Shown here one piece after another: positions 36,441 to 49,059 of a stretch of DNA of 64,000 nucleotides. Origin of the DNA: Drosophila persimilis (Eukaryota > Arthropoda > Insecta > Diptera > Drosophilidae); assembly GCF_003286085.1 (NCBI RefSeq), contig NW_020825298.1, forward strand, positions 1,798,001-1,862,000. The letters are read 5' to 3'. Both the position numbers and the translations under genes were made by a program. Positions within the stretch are counted from its first letter, which is position 1. The number at the start of each line of letters is the position of its first letter. The notes beneath the pieces were generated by a model. That model was given only the letters and a program-made list of their open reading frames with translations, was not told the DNA's origin and did not search any database.

Positions 36441-38880
36441 CGATTCTCGACAGAACACTGGTGAAAAAGTTCAAAATTGTACAGTTTTCTTTGGAGTGAG
36501 TTTTCTCCTGCTAATAATTTGTCTCTTAAAATCGAACATTTTGAAATTTATAAGTCCTTTGGAAGTGTGTAATTTGTAGCTGTTGTATTTTTGTCAAGTT
36601 CAAAATTATGAAATATGTATTGTCTTTGGAAAATTGGAAGTTGCATTTCAGACTAAATATTCGATTTTAAATTTGCATTTCTGTTTTTATTTACCCCTCC
36701 CGCTATCACTGTGGGATCACTTCACTTCAAACACTTCAAAAGTTCGGTTGATTTACGCAGATGTCCAGATTAAGCTTCAACTTCGACAGTAGAATGTCAT
36801 TTGTTCAAGGCGAACACTGACCAACTTTAGCACGTATTCAGCACTTTCGACCTTTGGCCGAATTGCATAATAAACACGCTGCCAGGCTGCCAAGCAGCCA
36901 GGCAGCCCATTATGTAGCAGCAGACTGCAGATGGCCAAAAACTTTGCCGTTGCCTGGATTTCCCGGATCCTGGCGGTGGTACCGTGGGTCAACATGTTTT
37001 GGCTAATTAATGTCAAAAGCCGTTGCGAAAGATAACTTGCCGTGCTAGACCGCCCACACCAACACACACCAACTCCCCTGTTCATGGGCAGGCAATTGAA
37101 ATTTAAAGCCGGAAGTTTATTGTTGCAACAATAGAGCCTGCTTGGCAGCGGATGCACCACCATCTCTGTCGTGTCCAGAGAACGGACAACGCTCGGCCAG
37201 AACTAGTTCTCGCTGGGCATTGTACAGAACAAATCCCTTCGAGTATAAATGAAATGCAAACTTTTTTCCGGTAAGCTGACGTTCTAATTGTTGCCAGCTC
37301 CTGTTGTTCCAGGTTATCTGCCCCCAACTGCTTCTTTCTCTCGGCTCTTCATTACAATACCCTGTAGCTGTTGAAAATAAGGGTATGTTTCACTCACTTA
37401 AGAGGTGCTTAAGAGCAAGCAGGTGATAGTGCCACCTTGATCGATAGATGGTGTTTCAAGAACCTTCGCAATCGAAAATGTATTGAATACGGACCTTCCA
37501 GCAAAGCGTAAATTTCTTTTAGGTAAAAGCGTACGCCATTGTCCTATGAAGGTTTTCCCCGCGATATCTCGTAGTCGATTCATTCAACTGGTGTATTCCC
37601 TCTTGCTCGCATTATTTTTCATTTTCTTTCCTAAATTATTTAGAACGAATTTGCCCAGTTCTTACTCTCAGAGCACCTTTAAATTGAAATCCTAATGAGC
37701 CAACCACTTGAAAGTGCTTGAAAATTAAATGGAAAATGCGCTGCATTGGCAATGCTCGGCATTTACTTGTCCGTGCCAGCATAATTGCGCTTAAAATCGT
37801 TTAAGTGTTTTATAATCCGCCCTTATTTTTTTTCTCTCTGTGGCCGCTTTAAACGACGTGGCATCCATCCGCGGCGGCACCCTGGCGGCGGACCAGTAAA
37901 AACACCAAAATGGCTTTTTAAAGCGTTTGCCAGGACAGATCCCTTCAGTCGTTGGCTGTTCCAAAGAGGGTGTTTGCGTGTGTGTGTGTGCGTGTATTCG
38001 CTTGTGTTGGTCAGTTAAGGCTCTTTTGGACGCACATTCACATCCAGAAAGCCACACGTAGACACACATGTGTGTGAGCCATTAAAAGCGGAGAAAATTT
38101 TTGCACGCCGTTTGCGGATTTCTGGCGCTTTTCTTTGTGGCCACCAGCACCGCATTGGTGTGCCTCGGCTTTGGATACGGCCGTGGATCCCGCTGTGCAT
38201 CCCTCTGCCACGGTGATTTGCCAGTGGTGCAGCAGCCATGCAAGTGGGTTAATTACGATGGGGGTCTGGTCTGGCGAGCAAAGGGATCCAAGAAAATTAG
38301 CCAACTTGAAAGAGATGTGTAAATTCCAGGTAATTAATTCAATTACATTTCTTTGACAGCGTATGCCTTTCGTGCTATGAAAACGGAGATTAAATCAAAA
38401 TTATTAAAAACAAAGTAACTTCCCTCTTCTGGTCAAATTCTTTGACATTGCAATATCGTTGCACCAGAGAGGCTCCCACTTGACTCCCTTTCGCCTGGTG
38501 CATCTCAACACCTATAAGACCCCCCACAAAAACCGAAGCAAGAACTGAATTTAATTTATTTATTCATGGGCTGCATAAACACATATACTTGTGCAACCTT
38601 TGAATTTCCGCTCCATATACACATAACTTTGGGTCCAATTGAGGTCACAATTGTGTGAGAAATCCGTCTGCGGACCCAAATACATACGAGTATACTATAC
38701 AATTTCTCCACTACTTCCAGGAGACCGCAGCGGTAGGGCTGGGAAGGTAGGGTGGGAAACCGCTTGAAGAGGCCACAACTTGCTGGATTTCAAAAAAAAA
38801 GTTCCACACTTACCCCAGAACTTAAGATACTCAAGTGCACACATACACACAGACAGGCCCACATGCATACAGATACAGAG

Positions 38881-38903
38881 TTGCGGATTGCGGATTGCGG
38901 ATT
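38881..38903. repeat. (TTGCGGA)3 heptamer repeat
   Basis: Three perfect tandem units. Confidence 0.85.
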
Positions 38904-39359
38904 CATATGCAAATACAGGGCCTGGGCGCTGGAAAGCCACTTAGGGGGCTGTATCTCCTGTATCTCCTTCCGGCACGGCCCCGGATACCTTTGGCTTTTT
39001 ATGCATAGTACGTACCTGCAGGAGACAAACAACAAATAAACATAAGTAATAATGTCGAGCTTCTCTGGTTAGTCACATGAATATGAATGGAGTTTCTTCT
39101 GGTTTCCCCTTTTTTCTGGCTTTGGCTGGGAAGTATGCTTATTTAAATGGCAAGCAAATAGACAATCGGGCAGGAGGACTGCCACCTTCTAGTCGGCTCC
39201 ATTTTTACGCAGGGAGTTATGCAACTGAAACTGTCGACAACTTCCCCATGTAGCCCTCGCACTCGAGTTCTGTGAGGCGTTTGTAGAGCGCTTAAATCTT
39301 TTGAAAATATCTAAATTGTTCTCTATGGCTTTTGTGTCAGCTGTCTCAACCATACAATG

Positions 39360-39420
39360 CATGTGTGCGAATCAGTGTGTGTGTTTTTGTGTACATGTGT
39401 CTATGTGTGTGTGCGTGACA
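39360..39420. repeat. TG-rich simple sequence
   Basis: Interrupted GTGTGT runs with GTACATG words. Confidence 0.6.
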
Positions 39421-41639
39421 TGCATTATGCTGTTTTTGACTTTGCCACAAACTACGTAAAAATGTCTTTCCCATTTGTCTCGTATGCCTGTGAAATGAAC
39501 TTCATTGTAAGCCGCTCCGGGGATTTGCTGTGACAAATGAATTTATAGTTCTCCGATTCCCCAGCTCCTCTGACTGCCCCTGGACAAAGCTGGAAAGCCG
39601 CAACGCTGCGAATCTCTGAATGCTGGAAATCTAATTCATCTTTCAAATTAGCAACGTATTTTTCTGTATAATCTGAGGGCATACTGTAGTAGGGTGTATA
39701 TGACATGGGTTAAAAATGTAAGAAAGAGAAAATATTATATATTATCTCTAGTGACTCCCTTGAAACTATTCGATGAACTTATTACAGGGTATCAATCCAC
39801 CAAGCCTTTTATAAAGATGATTCGTTCTTGGTTTTTGTTAAGCCCCCAACCGACAATGCTCTTTTGTGCACATGTGACATGAAGCCCCAAAAGTGGCATA
39901 AATAAAATTTCATAGCATACTTTTTTGCGCTGCCAGATCCACAGTCACACACACGGAGACGGAGGCCCCGCCAACCCTATCCGTCATCTATAGCTGGCCC
40001 CCCAACTAAAATATCCTTTTATGTATACATATATCATTCACATTCTGTTTTATCCCCGAAAGCTTTTGGCTGCTGCTGCTGCTACTGCACTGGCGTCTAT
40101 GGCATTGGCTCAGAGTCATTAGACTGATGGCCTGCATGGGGCCCTTTAAATTTGTCAAAGGCAAGGGTTTCAGAGAGAGAGGCAGAGAGATCGGTAGGAG
40201 AGACTTTAATCATATTTATCAAAGGGTATGTAAGGGCCTGACTGACAGCTGTTTGTGGTTGCAAGGCTCGTGGTCAAATAGCCTGTTGCACCCGCCTGAT
40301 GAGGGAATGTATGACATTGCCCCATCCTGCTAATCTAATAACTTGCCTAACAAACCACAGAGACAGAGCAAGACCAGTCTGCCATACAAAATCCAAGCTC
40401 GAAGCACCAGGGTGCGGTTATGTCAGACGACCAACTATTCAACTATCCAACATATCCGAACTCCAACCTCCACCCAGCCCACGACTCACCACTTCAACCA
40501 TTGCATCTGAGTGTGGAAGCACTCCATTTCAATATGCCCTTAAACAGGGTATCCCATTTTTGACTAGTCGTTTGCAATACTGAGAAGGAAGCATTCCTAC
40601 TCCATACGAATATTACATGTTCTTGATCAGTCTCTCGACTTAAAGTGCAAATATGTCGCTGAATCTTGCGGCAATTCCATAGAAATGATAGCTCAACAAG
40701 GGTATCCAATCTTTCGGTTTCCGAATAGGTTTCACTTCCATCCTTTCTTGTTGTGGTTAATTTTGTAAGAGACAGCCCTGTTGATGTTGCGTGCACTTGC
40801 GGTAGCTCTAAGATTTGATTGCAAGTGTAATTCAAGCACGCTCGGCTGCCCAGTTGCTATTTTGCTGGTTCAACCCGAAGTCTCCTTTCATTTCGCTTGA
40901 CTGACTGCCAAATTTCATGTAGAGCTCGCCTGCATTTGTTTTAAAATTAAAGTGCAGTGCAGCAGAAGGCAGAAGCATCAGTAAGCAGCTGCATCAGGAG
41001 CTGTCTTTGTTCTCTCCTGCACAGGAGTATCTCTATTCCGCAGGACCAGAGGACCTCCTGCACAGGGGTATTCCCCATTTCCAGGGACCATGGGGCGCCT
41101 CCTCGTCCGTGTTTTGGGATGTGTCTGAGTTATGTGCCGCAGCTAGTGCTGATTAAGCAGAGCATCGCAGCGCCGCGGGCATTCGGACTGCGGGCGGTGC
41201 GGAATGGATGCCCCCGTGTTTGCTTTCCTCCTATTGAATGGAGTCCCTAAGTATGCTTTGTGTTCCCTCGGAAATATATGAACATTGTAATGTTCAAGAG
41301 AAAACGAAGCTGAGAGCACTGGAGCCAGTGGAGAGGACCCTATAAGCTGAGTGGCAAGGAGCAACACAAAGAAATTGAGGTGCCAGGAATTCTTGAAAAA
41401 AAACAAACAAAGTTCCTCTGTTGTATCTCTTTTGAAAATATATTCACTGGGCACAAAACAGGACAAGGTTTCAGTAAATGCCAGCTAGATTTTCAAAGTG
41501 TGGGGGGTTCAATACCAGAACCGTATACATGTATGTACATATATATTTAAGAACCGTTCAATATTCATAAAATAAACATTCTTTGATATATGTAAACCGA
41601 ATATTTTTTGCATCAAATTGAAATTTTTTAAGTTCTTAC

Positions 41640-42030
41640 AAATACAAATAGCAGACACAATAAATCAAAAAATACTGATTTAAATGTATCGCGCAAAGTG
41701 TTAATTATAGAAAAGCTTACTCAAACTTGCATCAACAAAATAATTGCTATTTAAAGGATTATTAACATTTTGCAAAATGCTATCTCTACTTTTTCAAACA
41801 AAACTACTTTCGCGAATATTAAGCTTTGACACTTTACCTGACAAAATCATTAAATTAGATAATATTCTAGTAGAATTCATTGAATATTTACATATGTCAA
41901 ATCCATGGCAGACTGCCCACAAAGAGCGTTTATTTAATTAACAAACAATATAGATTAAAAACAAATATTTGCAACAAAAAAAAAATTTAATTAAAATTAG
42001 ATTATATAGAAAATACTTATCCAAACATTG
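41640..42030. repeat. AT-rich dispersed repeat, copy A
   Basis: The block 41833-41893 aligns without gaps to 47650-47710 with 47 of 61 identical bases by hand count. Flanking matches include CAACAAAATAATT upstream and AAATTAGATTAT and CTTATCC downstream. The outer limits are approximate. No coding capacity or terminal repeats are seen, so it may be an old non-autonomous mobile-element relic. Confidence 0.55.
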
Positions 42031-43060
42031 TATTTGTACATTAACCCCATTTAAAACACTGGTAATGTTTTGAGCTTAGCATTTTTATTGGATGCAATTG
42101 GTGGTGTTGCCATAAAAATGGAAACCACATGAATAAATAACTAATTGGGCTTACAATGTCATTAAAAATAAACGACCACAGGGCGAGAAAAAAGAGGCGA
42201 ATATACGTAGTGCGAACAATAAATATTTTAACGGACTGGTGCACCTAAATTCTGTGTAGCTCTGTGTACGACTAAATTTCAGTTGCATGTTTTGTTAGTA
42301 CCTAGTAATCGGAGAGAATAAAGGTGTATTTGAAACGTTTAAATGTGTATAAGAGGCAGACAAGTTCCTGTGTTCGACATAGTTATTTTTGCCATCTACT
42401 TGATTTGCATTACCCTCACACAGGGATTTTTTCAGTCGTAATACCCACCATAACGATACTAGTTGTTTTGCGGCTGTTAATGTTAATTAATTTCAACTAA
42501 GCGGCTTATGCATATAAATAGCGAATGGCAAATGGAATACATAGCAGGCAGAACAGCAAATGACATTGAAGCTCTTTGGAAAGCCGACAAGATAATTATT
42601 AGTTATTTAAACATCTCTTGTTGCATGTTTAATGCAAATCCGTTGCGATTCGTGTAAGGCATGGCGCTAACAAATGACAAGAGAATTGCAGTGCCCAGAG
42701 GCTTAAATTGATTGGTTTTCCAATCCCTCCCTCCGCGATGGCATCACATGACAGAACAATAAATACATAAAGGCATGAATCATTTAATTGCCTGACCCCG
42801 ATGCAACGTTTTGATACTGAAACAATGAGAGAAACATGATTTTTCTAGGAATTCGCCGGACAAAAGATTGAAGGCTTTAAGCTCTGTGCCTGCATCGCCG
42901 CTTCCTGCTATTTTTCCCCCAACCAACTTGGGATAAATCAGGGACCAAACCAAAGCAATAAATAATAAATCAGCGCTAACAATTTGCACAGCATGCGCTG
43001 CTTTGTTCAGCTGCTGCTGCTTCCACGGGGAAGTGCCCCGCTGATAACTCGAAACCGAGC

Positions 43061-43135
43061 AACGGGCAACGGGTACCGCGTACCGGGAATCGCGGAGTCG
43101 CGGAATGTGGAATGCGGGATGTGGAATGCGGAGTG
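43061..43135. repeat. Cryptic GGAATGCGG/GGGTACCG repeat tract
   Basis: CAACGGG, GGTACCG, TCGCGGA and GGAATG(C/T)G words occur in overlapping tandem order. The tract is GC-rich compared with its surroundings. Confidence 0.7.
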
Positions 43136-44119
43136 GACTCGATTTTGCCATTCATGAAAATTATGCATCGAGATGAAAAATAATGAAATTAATTGCTCGG
43201 AAAACAGACAGGGAGCAAAACACTGCGCACTGCCACCAATGTGAAGCTCCTTCTCTGAAATGGACTGAGCGGGGTGGAGGGTTTTAAAAAGAAAATGGAA
43301 AGCAGCTAAACAGAAGGTCACTCAGGCAATGCTTAAACCGAACACAAAATCTGAAGCTGTGGGTATTTTCCCTATCCAGGAAAGCGATCAAGCCGTGTGC
43401 CGCTGAAACCTGAATTTTTGCTTCGTTTTCCCTTTAAAAGGAGATTCAAGTTTACTTGTGAACTGTAAAAACTCTCAAATACAGATAGGAATCAGCTTAT
43501 CAACAGAAAAGGTGTAGGTTCTTCCCATTTATTTGTATGAAAGAATCAAAATTTCCCCATTACAGTCCATGAAATTGCCGCCACTAATAGCTTAAGTGAA
43601 AAATGCTGTAAACACATCAAAATTCTGAATTGCTGAAGCATTCACCCAAATGCAATTTGTTTGCTCAAATCAGAACTGTGGAAAGGCCCTGGCTGCCAGC
43701 TCCCACCCGGCGAAAAGCCCGTCAGTCGTTAATCAAAGTTAAAATGCGTTAAACAAGCGAAACAAAATGCACATTTCGACGACTTCGCAACTGGAAGGCA
43801 CTGCCCAGCCTTGGGTGGTGACTGTGCTGGTGGGTTGGGGGAGCTGTGTCCCGAGTGCTGATAGTGTGCATTGCATTCGACTTCCGCTTCCTTTGCTGCA
43901 GCAGCAGTAGTAGCAACGGCAGCAGCCAAGCAGCGATGCCTTTCCGCTGGCATGGCCACGGCGATCTCAGCTATGCATTTCCCTCGACGTTTGCATGTTT
44001 GCAAAATTTAGCAGGCGACGCGTTATAAACAAAGTTTATTACAACGACGGGCCTGGCATCGGCTCAGGATTTGGTTTTGGGTGTGTGCTTTGGATCCCTC
44101 TACACATAGAATTGAGTTT

Positions 44120-44152
44120 GGGTTCTGGGTTCTGGGTACTGGGTTCTGGGTA
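44120..44152. repeat. GGGTTCT heptamer repeat
   Basis: Four GGGTTCT/GGGTACT units in tandem. Confidence 0.85.
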
Positions 44153-45123
44153 ATGGTCGTGGCATTGTTGCAGACACACTCGGGCACTTGAGGCGCATAA
44201 CTTGTCGAAAACTTTATGCGCGCCACGTTGCTGCTGACAAAATGGCGACGGCTCGACAATGTTGTCCTTTGATATGCACTTCGTGACCCCAATTACGGAC
44301 ACGTCCCAAACCAGTGGCAGTTCCAGCCATCCCTCGCACACACAACCCCATACCATATCCATCCCATTGCAGGGCACTTGCATTGCAGCCACATGGTCTG
44401 CTCATCCAGCTATTAAACCAATCGTCTGGCAATTTGTCAAACCCAAAACTATGCAACTTCAATAAGGAAATTGAAGTCGGACAAATTTGCATCGTTTGCA
44501 ATGCCGTAAAATGTTGGAATGTATGAGAGATGGAAATGGAGCCTGTTAAGTATAATCAAATGAATTACTTCTTGAGCAATGTAATTAAGTGCACTTATGC
44601 TGTATTTATAACTATTTTAAGTCAGTTTTGAATTGTGTGATATGTGTTAATGATAGCTGATAGCTTTGTGTGCTACGAAGATGTACATCTTTCCATGCCC
44701 CTTTCATTGGTTTCCGTTCCTCCTCGTTCTTTCCATTTTATTGCTTTCTAGAGCCCGCTTACCATACAAGCTAAAGACCTATGTAAGTACATTTAATAGA
44801 TTTCCTTTGGCCTTAAGTTTCCATTTTATTGGCAGCTTCGAGGATGCTTTTCCGTCGTTTTATTAACGAAATTGCTACTCTGATCTTGCTCAAACGGGGC
44901 GTAGTCCTAAGGAGCTCATCGCTTTGATTGCATCAAGGTTTTTCGTCTCCTGCTTTCCAGCTTCTGAAGCTCGCTTTCTTTCCAATAGAATTTGATTAAA
45001 TGCTGTCTATTGATTTTGTAGCCCAAAGCCGCCCACAAAAGTCACAGCAGAAAAAAAGCCTGCGAAGAGGAGAGAAAACTTTCAAACTACTATGTATTTT
45101 AATTAGAATTTGCAGCCGGATGT

Positions 45124-45142
45124 TGTCGACGTCGACGTCGAT
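45124..45142. repeat. GTCGAC array
   Basis: Three overlapping GTCGAC units form a palindromic tract. Confidence 0.8.
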
Positions 45143-47499
45143 TCTCTGATGAGGCTGTCAGTCAGGCAGAAGCGCAAGATATTTAAATTAGTATATATCT
45201 GTTTTATGCCTGGCTAATAGTGCGTGTACTGACGAGTATCGGTTGCTAAACAGCATTATAGCAAAGCTAATTGCTACGAGTCTGGCCCAGACAACATGAC
45301 GTATACGTGATACGTGCGCTCATTTAATGAATTTAATTAAGTGGATCACAAAAGCGGCATATCAGCAGCTATATAGCAGAATATAGCTAAGCATTACTCT
45401 CAGCAAAAGTTTCGTGCATGTGTGTGTCCTTCTAAATGGCAACTTGGGGGTCCTTTGCAGTTTAGCAAAACTTCCACTCCCTTCCGTTTATTCGCCGCTC
45501 ATCTTAATTCTGTTCGTTAAAAGTTCCTAAAAGTTTACTTTTTAGCGTCTGTTGGGTTCTGTTTGTGCTCGAGCGACAGACCAGGGACAGGGACATGCCA
45601 TGCACTTGGCACATTGCCTACAACATGAATCCTTGACAATTTTTCAGCTTCTTTCAAGTTTTTCGTATTTAATGAAATTCTGAAAAATATCTCTAATTAA
45701 AACTACATACATATGGCTTTCCTAAATGCCATTTTTCCGCATGAACAACTAAACGTCCGATAGTTGAGATTACGACTATAAGATACCTAATATTCTTTAT
45801 CAGAATATATCAGCAACAACGAGTCTTGGAATCACTCGAATAGAGGAGGTAATTTTAGTTGGCAAAGAGACTCTATTGGCTCTATTTCTGCGGTAGCTGC
45901 CTTGTTGCCAACATTTCCTCAGACACAACATACTCCTATCCCACTAGTACCGGGTATAAAAAGTGCAATTAGTGCTTCGAGTATTGGCCAAGTTGCGCAT
46001 TTCTGTTAGATGTCTTTTCTAAACTTTATGACGGGTGTCATCTGGCTTTGGTAAGCTGTTGCCAAGTAAGAAAAAAGAAACGATTAGTCAATGAACAATA
46101 GCCAACTGAAGCATGAAATATGTCCAAGAAATGTACAACCTTTTGTTTTTCTTCCTTCACTTGTGATATTTTATTCAGAAAATTTGTTTTCTCGTACAAA
46201 TTGCCATAAATTGCATAGCTGTATTAATTTACAATTCAAAGAATTCCTGTCGGTCTTTTCATTATCAAAAGATGCACAAATGCCACAGAAACTACTCCCT
46301 GGGGACATAACCCAGTTCCGTGTCAAGTTTCCATGCGAAACTCTCGGCAAGAGTTACGCAATTTCCTGCACGCATTTGGTTGGATCTGAAGCTGAGACGG
46401 AGGCTAAGAAGGAGTCTGAGGCAGGAGATAGAGCCTGAACTGTATCTGGAATGCCACATCCTGATTCGGATCCCGGCCTCCTCATGCCATAAAGCTGCAC
46501 AAAAGTACTATTTATGCAAAAAAGAACGAGGCAAAAATTTATGGCTACCCTGGCGCACTTCCTTCCAGAGGAAACCGAAGAGTGGTTCCGTCTTATCAGG
46601 AACTTGGCAACTGCAACGCTTTGGCACACACAACGCATATTTTGGGCTCGCATGGGTTCGATATTGAAAGCGCATTAAGCAAAACTCGGTCGCACTTAAC
46701 TAAGCCGATTTTGACATGTGGAAAATATTCAAATAGAGACAGGCAGGCCGGCAAGCAGGAGACTCAAAGGAGGCCCGAACGTAAACCCAAACGAAAATTG
46801 CAATTGCAATAAAATGGCTAAACGCACTTGAGCGTAATTGCAGTAGAGCCATGAAGACCCTCGTGTGAGAGCGTTCCCCACTCCTCCCCAGAGGCAATAA
46901 GCCCAGCCAAGTGTGGCATGGCAAAATGCATTTTGCAATAAAATATGCGTACCAATTTAAATGAAAAGTCTGCCTCGGCAACAATATAATTTGGAGCAAC
47001 AGCAGCAGCATCCCCAATGCCTCGACTCTCGAGTGCAGACTTAAAGTGCTGGCCAGGCTCTGGCTCTTGGCAAATGCACAGATTTCGCCCGGCTGCATAA
47101 ATTGAGGCTGGCTGTGGTTTTTGGCTTATCTCCTTAAGCCTTCGATGTCCCCATTCCCATCCACATCCACTCCCAGGGAACCGGAAACTGGGAAGAATGT
47201 GCCATGTCTGTGTTGTGTTTGTCACTTGGACTGAGGATACGGATGGTAGGACCATATACGAGGCGCTAAATGGCCACTTCCAAGAGCAACAGTAAAGATT
47301 GCCAGCGGCCCAAGGATCACAACATACGAGAGGGATTTTAATGTGGCCTTAAATTAGCCCTAAAGCCAAGTACTAAAGGGTCCGAATATCTTTGTCAGAT
47401 GCACGTAACTTTACCCGCTGCCAGGCATGTACTGGATGCGATAGGCAGCGGAATGGGTTCCGCAGTATTCCGTTTATAACAGGTGTATGGCAAGCGTCG

Positions 47500-47790
47500 T
47501 GTAAACATACACAAATAACAAACAAATCAACAAATTATAATTTAAATAATATCTGCTAATAGCTTATAGTGTCAACAAAATAATTAATGGTATAATAGTT
47601 AATTAAAATTATATTTCGCTTTCTGGAGCTGACATTCAACTCATTTTTGTTTACCTGTCAAAATTATTTAATTCGAGTATTGTCTAGTCGAATGCGTAGA
47701 ATATGTGCATTAATTGGGAAATTGGAAATGAGATCATATAGAAAAATTAGATTATGGTGAAAATCTCATCCTTATCCTAATATATATCAG
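47500..47790. repeat. AT-rich dispersed repeat, copy B
   Basis: This is the diverged partner of the copy at 41640-42030, in the same orientation. The best-conserved part is 47650-47710. The ends are uncertain. Confidence 0.55.
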
Positions 47791-48217
47791 TTAAAAATAG
47801 TTATTAGGTTCCACTTTCCAACTAGAAATAACTTAAAGCTTTGCTTTTAAATGTGGCAAAAGGAAAAGTCGTACAAGAGAAAACATGATTTTGCATATTT
47901 GATGTGCCTGAGAGCTCTTGTCGTCCGTATACCGAAAAAAAACCCCACTGTAAATATAAACACATTTAATTTTTTTTTAATTTTCCAAGCGAATACACAT
48001 TTTTTGAGGCTGGCAAAATAAGCAGGGCAGATGGCTGCTCTGGCTCCTGGTGCTGGTGCTACTACTAGCTTCGCTAGGCACATGTCGCAACCGGCTCGGA
48101 GGCTTTTTGGCCGGGAAGTGGCAGGCAGTGTAGCAACCACAAACACGGTGCGGCACGGTCCCGGCCACAGCATCAGCCACGCACAGACACGACACAACTG
48201 AAGCGACATGTGCCACT

Positions 48218-48270
48218 GAGAGAGAGAAACAGAAACAGAAAGAGAGAGAGCGGGAGCGGGAGAGGGACAG
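48218..48270. repeat. Purine-rich GAGA/ACAGAA tract
   Basis: GAGAGA, ACAGAA and GGGAGC repeats lie in one purine strand, a cluster of potential GAGA-factor sites. Confidence 0.7.
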
Positions 48271-49037
48271 AGCTCTGTGCACTGCAGAAGGAAAACATAT
48301 TGTTAATGGAGTCGAGCATGTGAAACAACAAACAGGACGAACCGTTCTCGTCCTGCCACTGCCGCAAAAATGTTTGCCACAAGTGCACCGAAATCGAATC
48401 GGCAGTGGGTTTCACCAGGAGAATATGGGGAAGACTAAGCTTTAATTACTCTGATCACCGTGGTGTTGGTAATACAAAAATTAATTGAAATTATATCAAA
48501 ATGTATGCCTAGTTTTCGTGCGATTCGCTTCGAAATGAAATAAGTTGCTATCAAGTTGCTGTCGGTTCCTTTCTTTTCAGAATTTCAGAATAAACGATTC
48601 GTGTTTGTTCTCAGGAAGCATCGATAAAGAAACAAAACCTGTAACAGGAGCTTTAAGTAAAAGTTTCCTTTCCACAATAAGGAGTGTCAGCATCATCCTT
48701 TCAAGTTTTTTAACATTAATAAGCATTTAATTGACGCTTTCAGAGAGCTAAGAAAAAGTTAAACAAAGTTTAAGGTGTACTCACGTGCCTCATCATTTAC
48801 ACGGCCTCTGCCGGCAAGGCCTCCGAGGTGCGTCTGTCAGTTGCCAAAAAGTTTGCCTCTTAAGCTACGTGCCAACGAAGGACCCGACGCCATTTTAAAT
48901 ACTTGTACACACTTCCCCCATTTTCTAAGCGGCTTTCGGATGGTATGGGTACTTCGAAAACAATAACCATCACTTGAGAGTCTGACACAAACTGACAAGC
49001 CCCTAAATCTACATTCATTTAACAGCCTTTGCGTACA

Positions 49038-49059
49038 TATACGTAGAGCGCTACGTATA
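49038..49059. repeat. Perfect inverted repeat, 9-bp arms, 4-nt loop
   Basis: TATACGTAG, then AGCG, then CTACGTATA. Confidence 0.8.

Larger units (their letters stand above)
36441..41620. other. Non-coding DNA downstream of the 280-residue gene
   Basis: I see no gene. The first AATAAA after the stop is at 36869-36874, about 430 nt downstream, a weak poly(A) candidate. The segment also holds a TTGCGGA repeat at 38881, TG-rich DNA at 39360-39420 and isolated GGGTATA half-sites. Confidence 0.45.
42060..47480. other. Gene-poor non-coding DNA between the two dispersed-repeat copies
   Basis: No supported gene. It contains GGAAT-type and TTCTGGG-type minisatellites and a short GTCGAC array. Confidence 0.5.

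Noticed and set aside
39011-39043. Alternative signal-peptide exon for the Ig/FN3 gene (MFICCLSPA then a phase 1 donor)
   Set aside because: The phase fits, but it is 30 kb away and lacks a normal signal-peptide n-region; the exon at 9023-9059 fits much better. Kept only as a remote alternative.
41490-41530. tRNA B-box-like word GGTTCAATACC
   Set aside because: No matching A box or acceptor stem upstream; a similar word at 63705 also fails.
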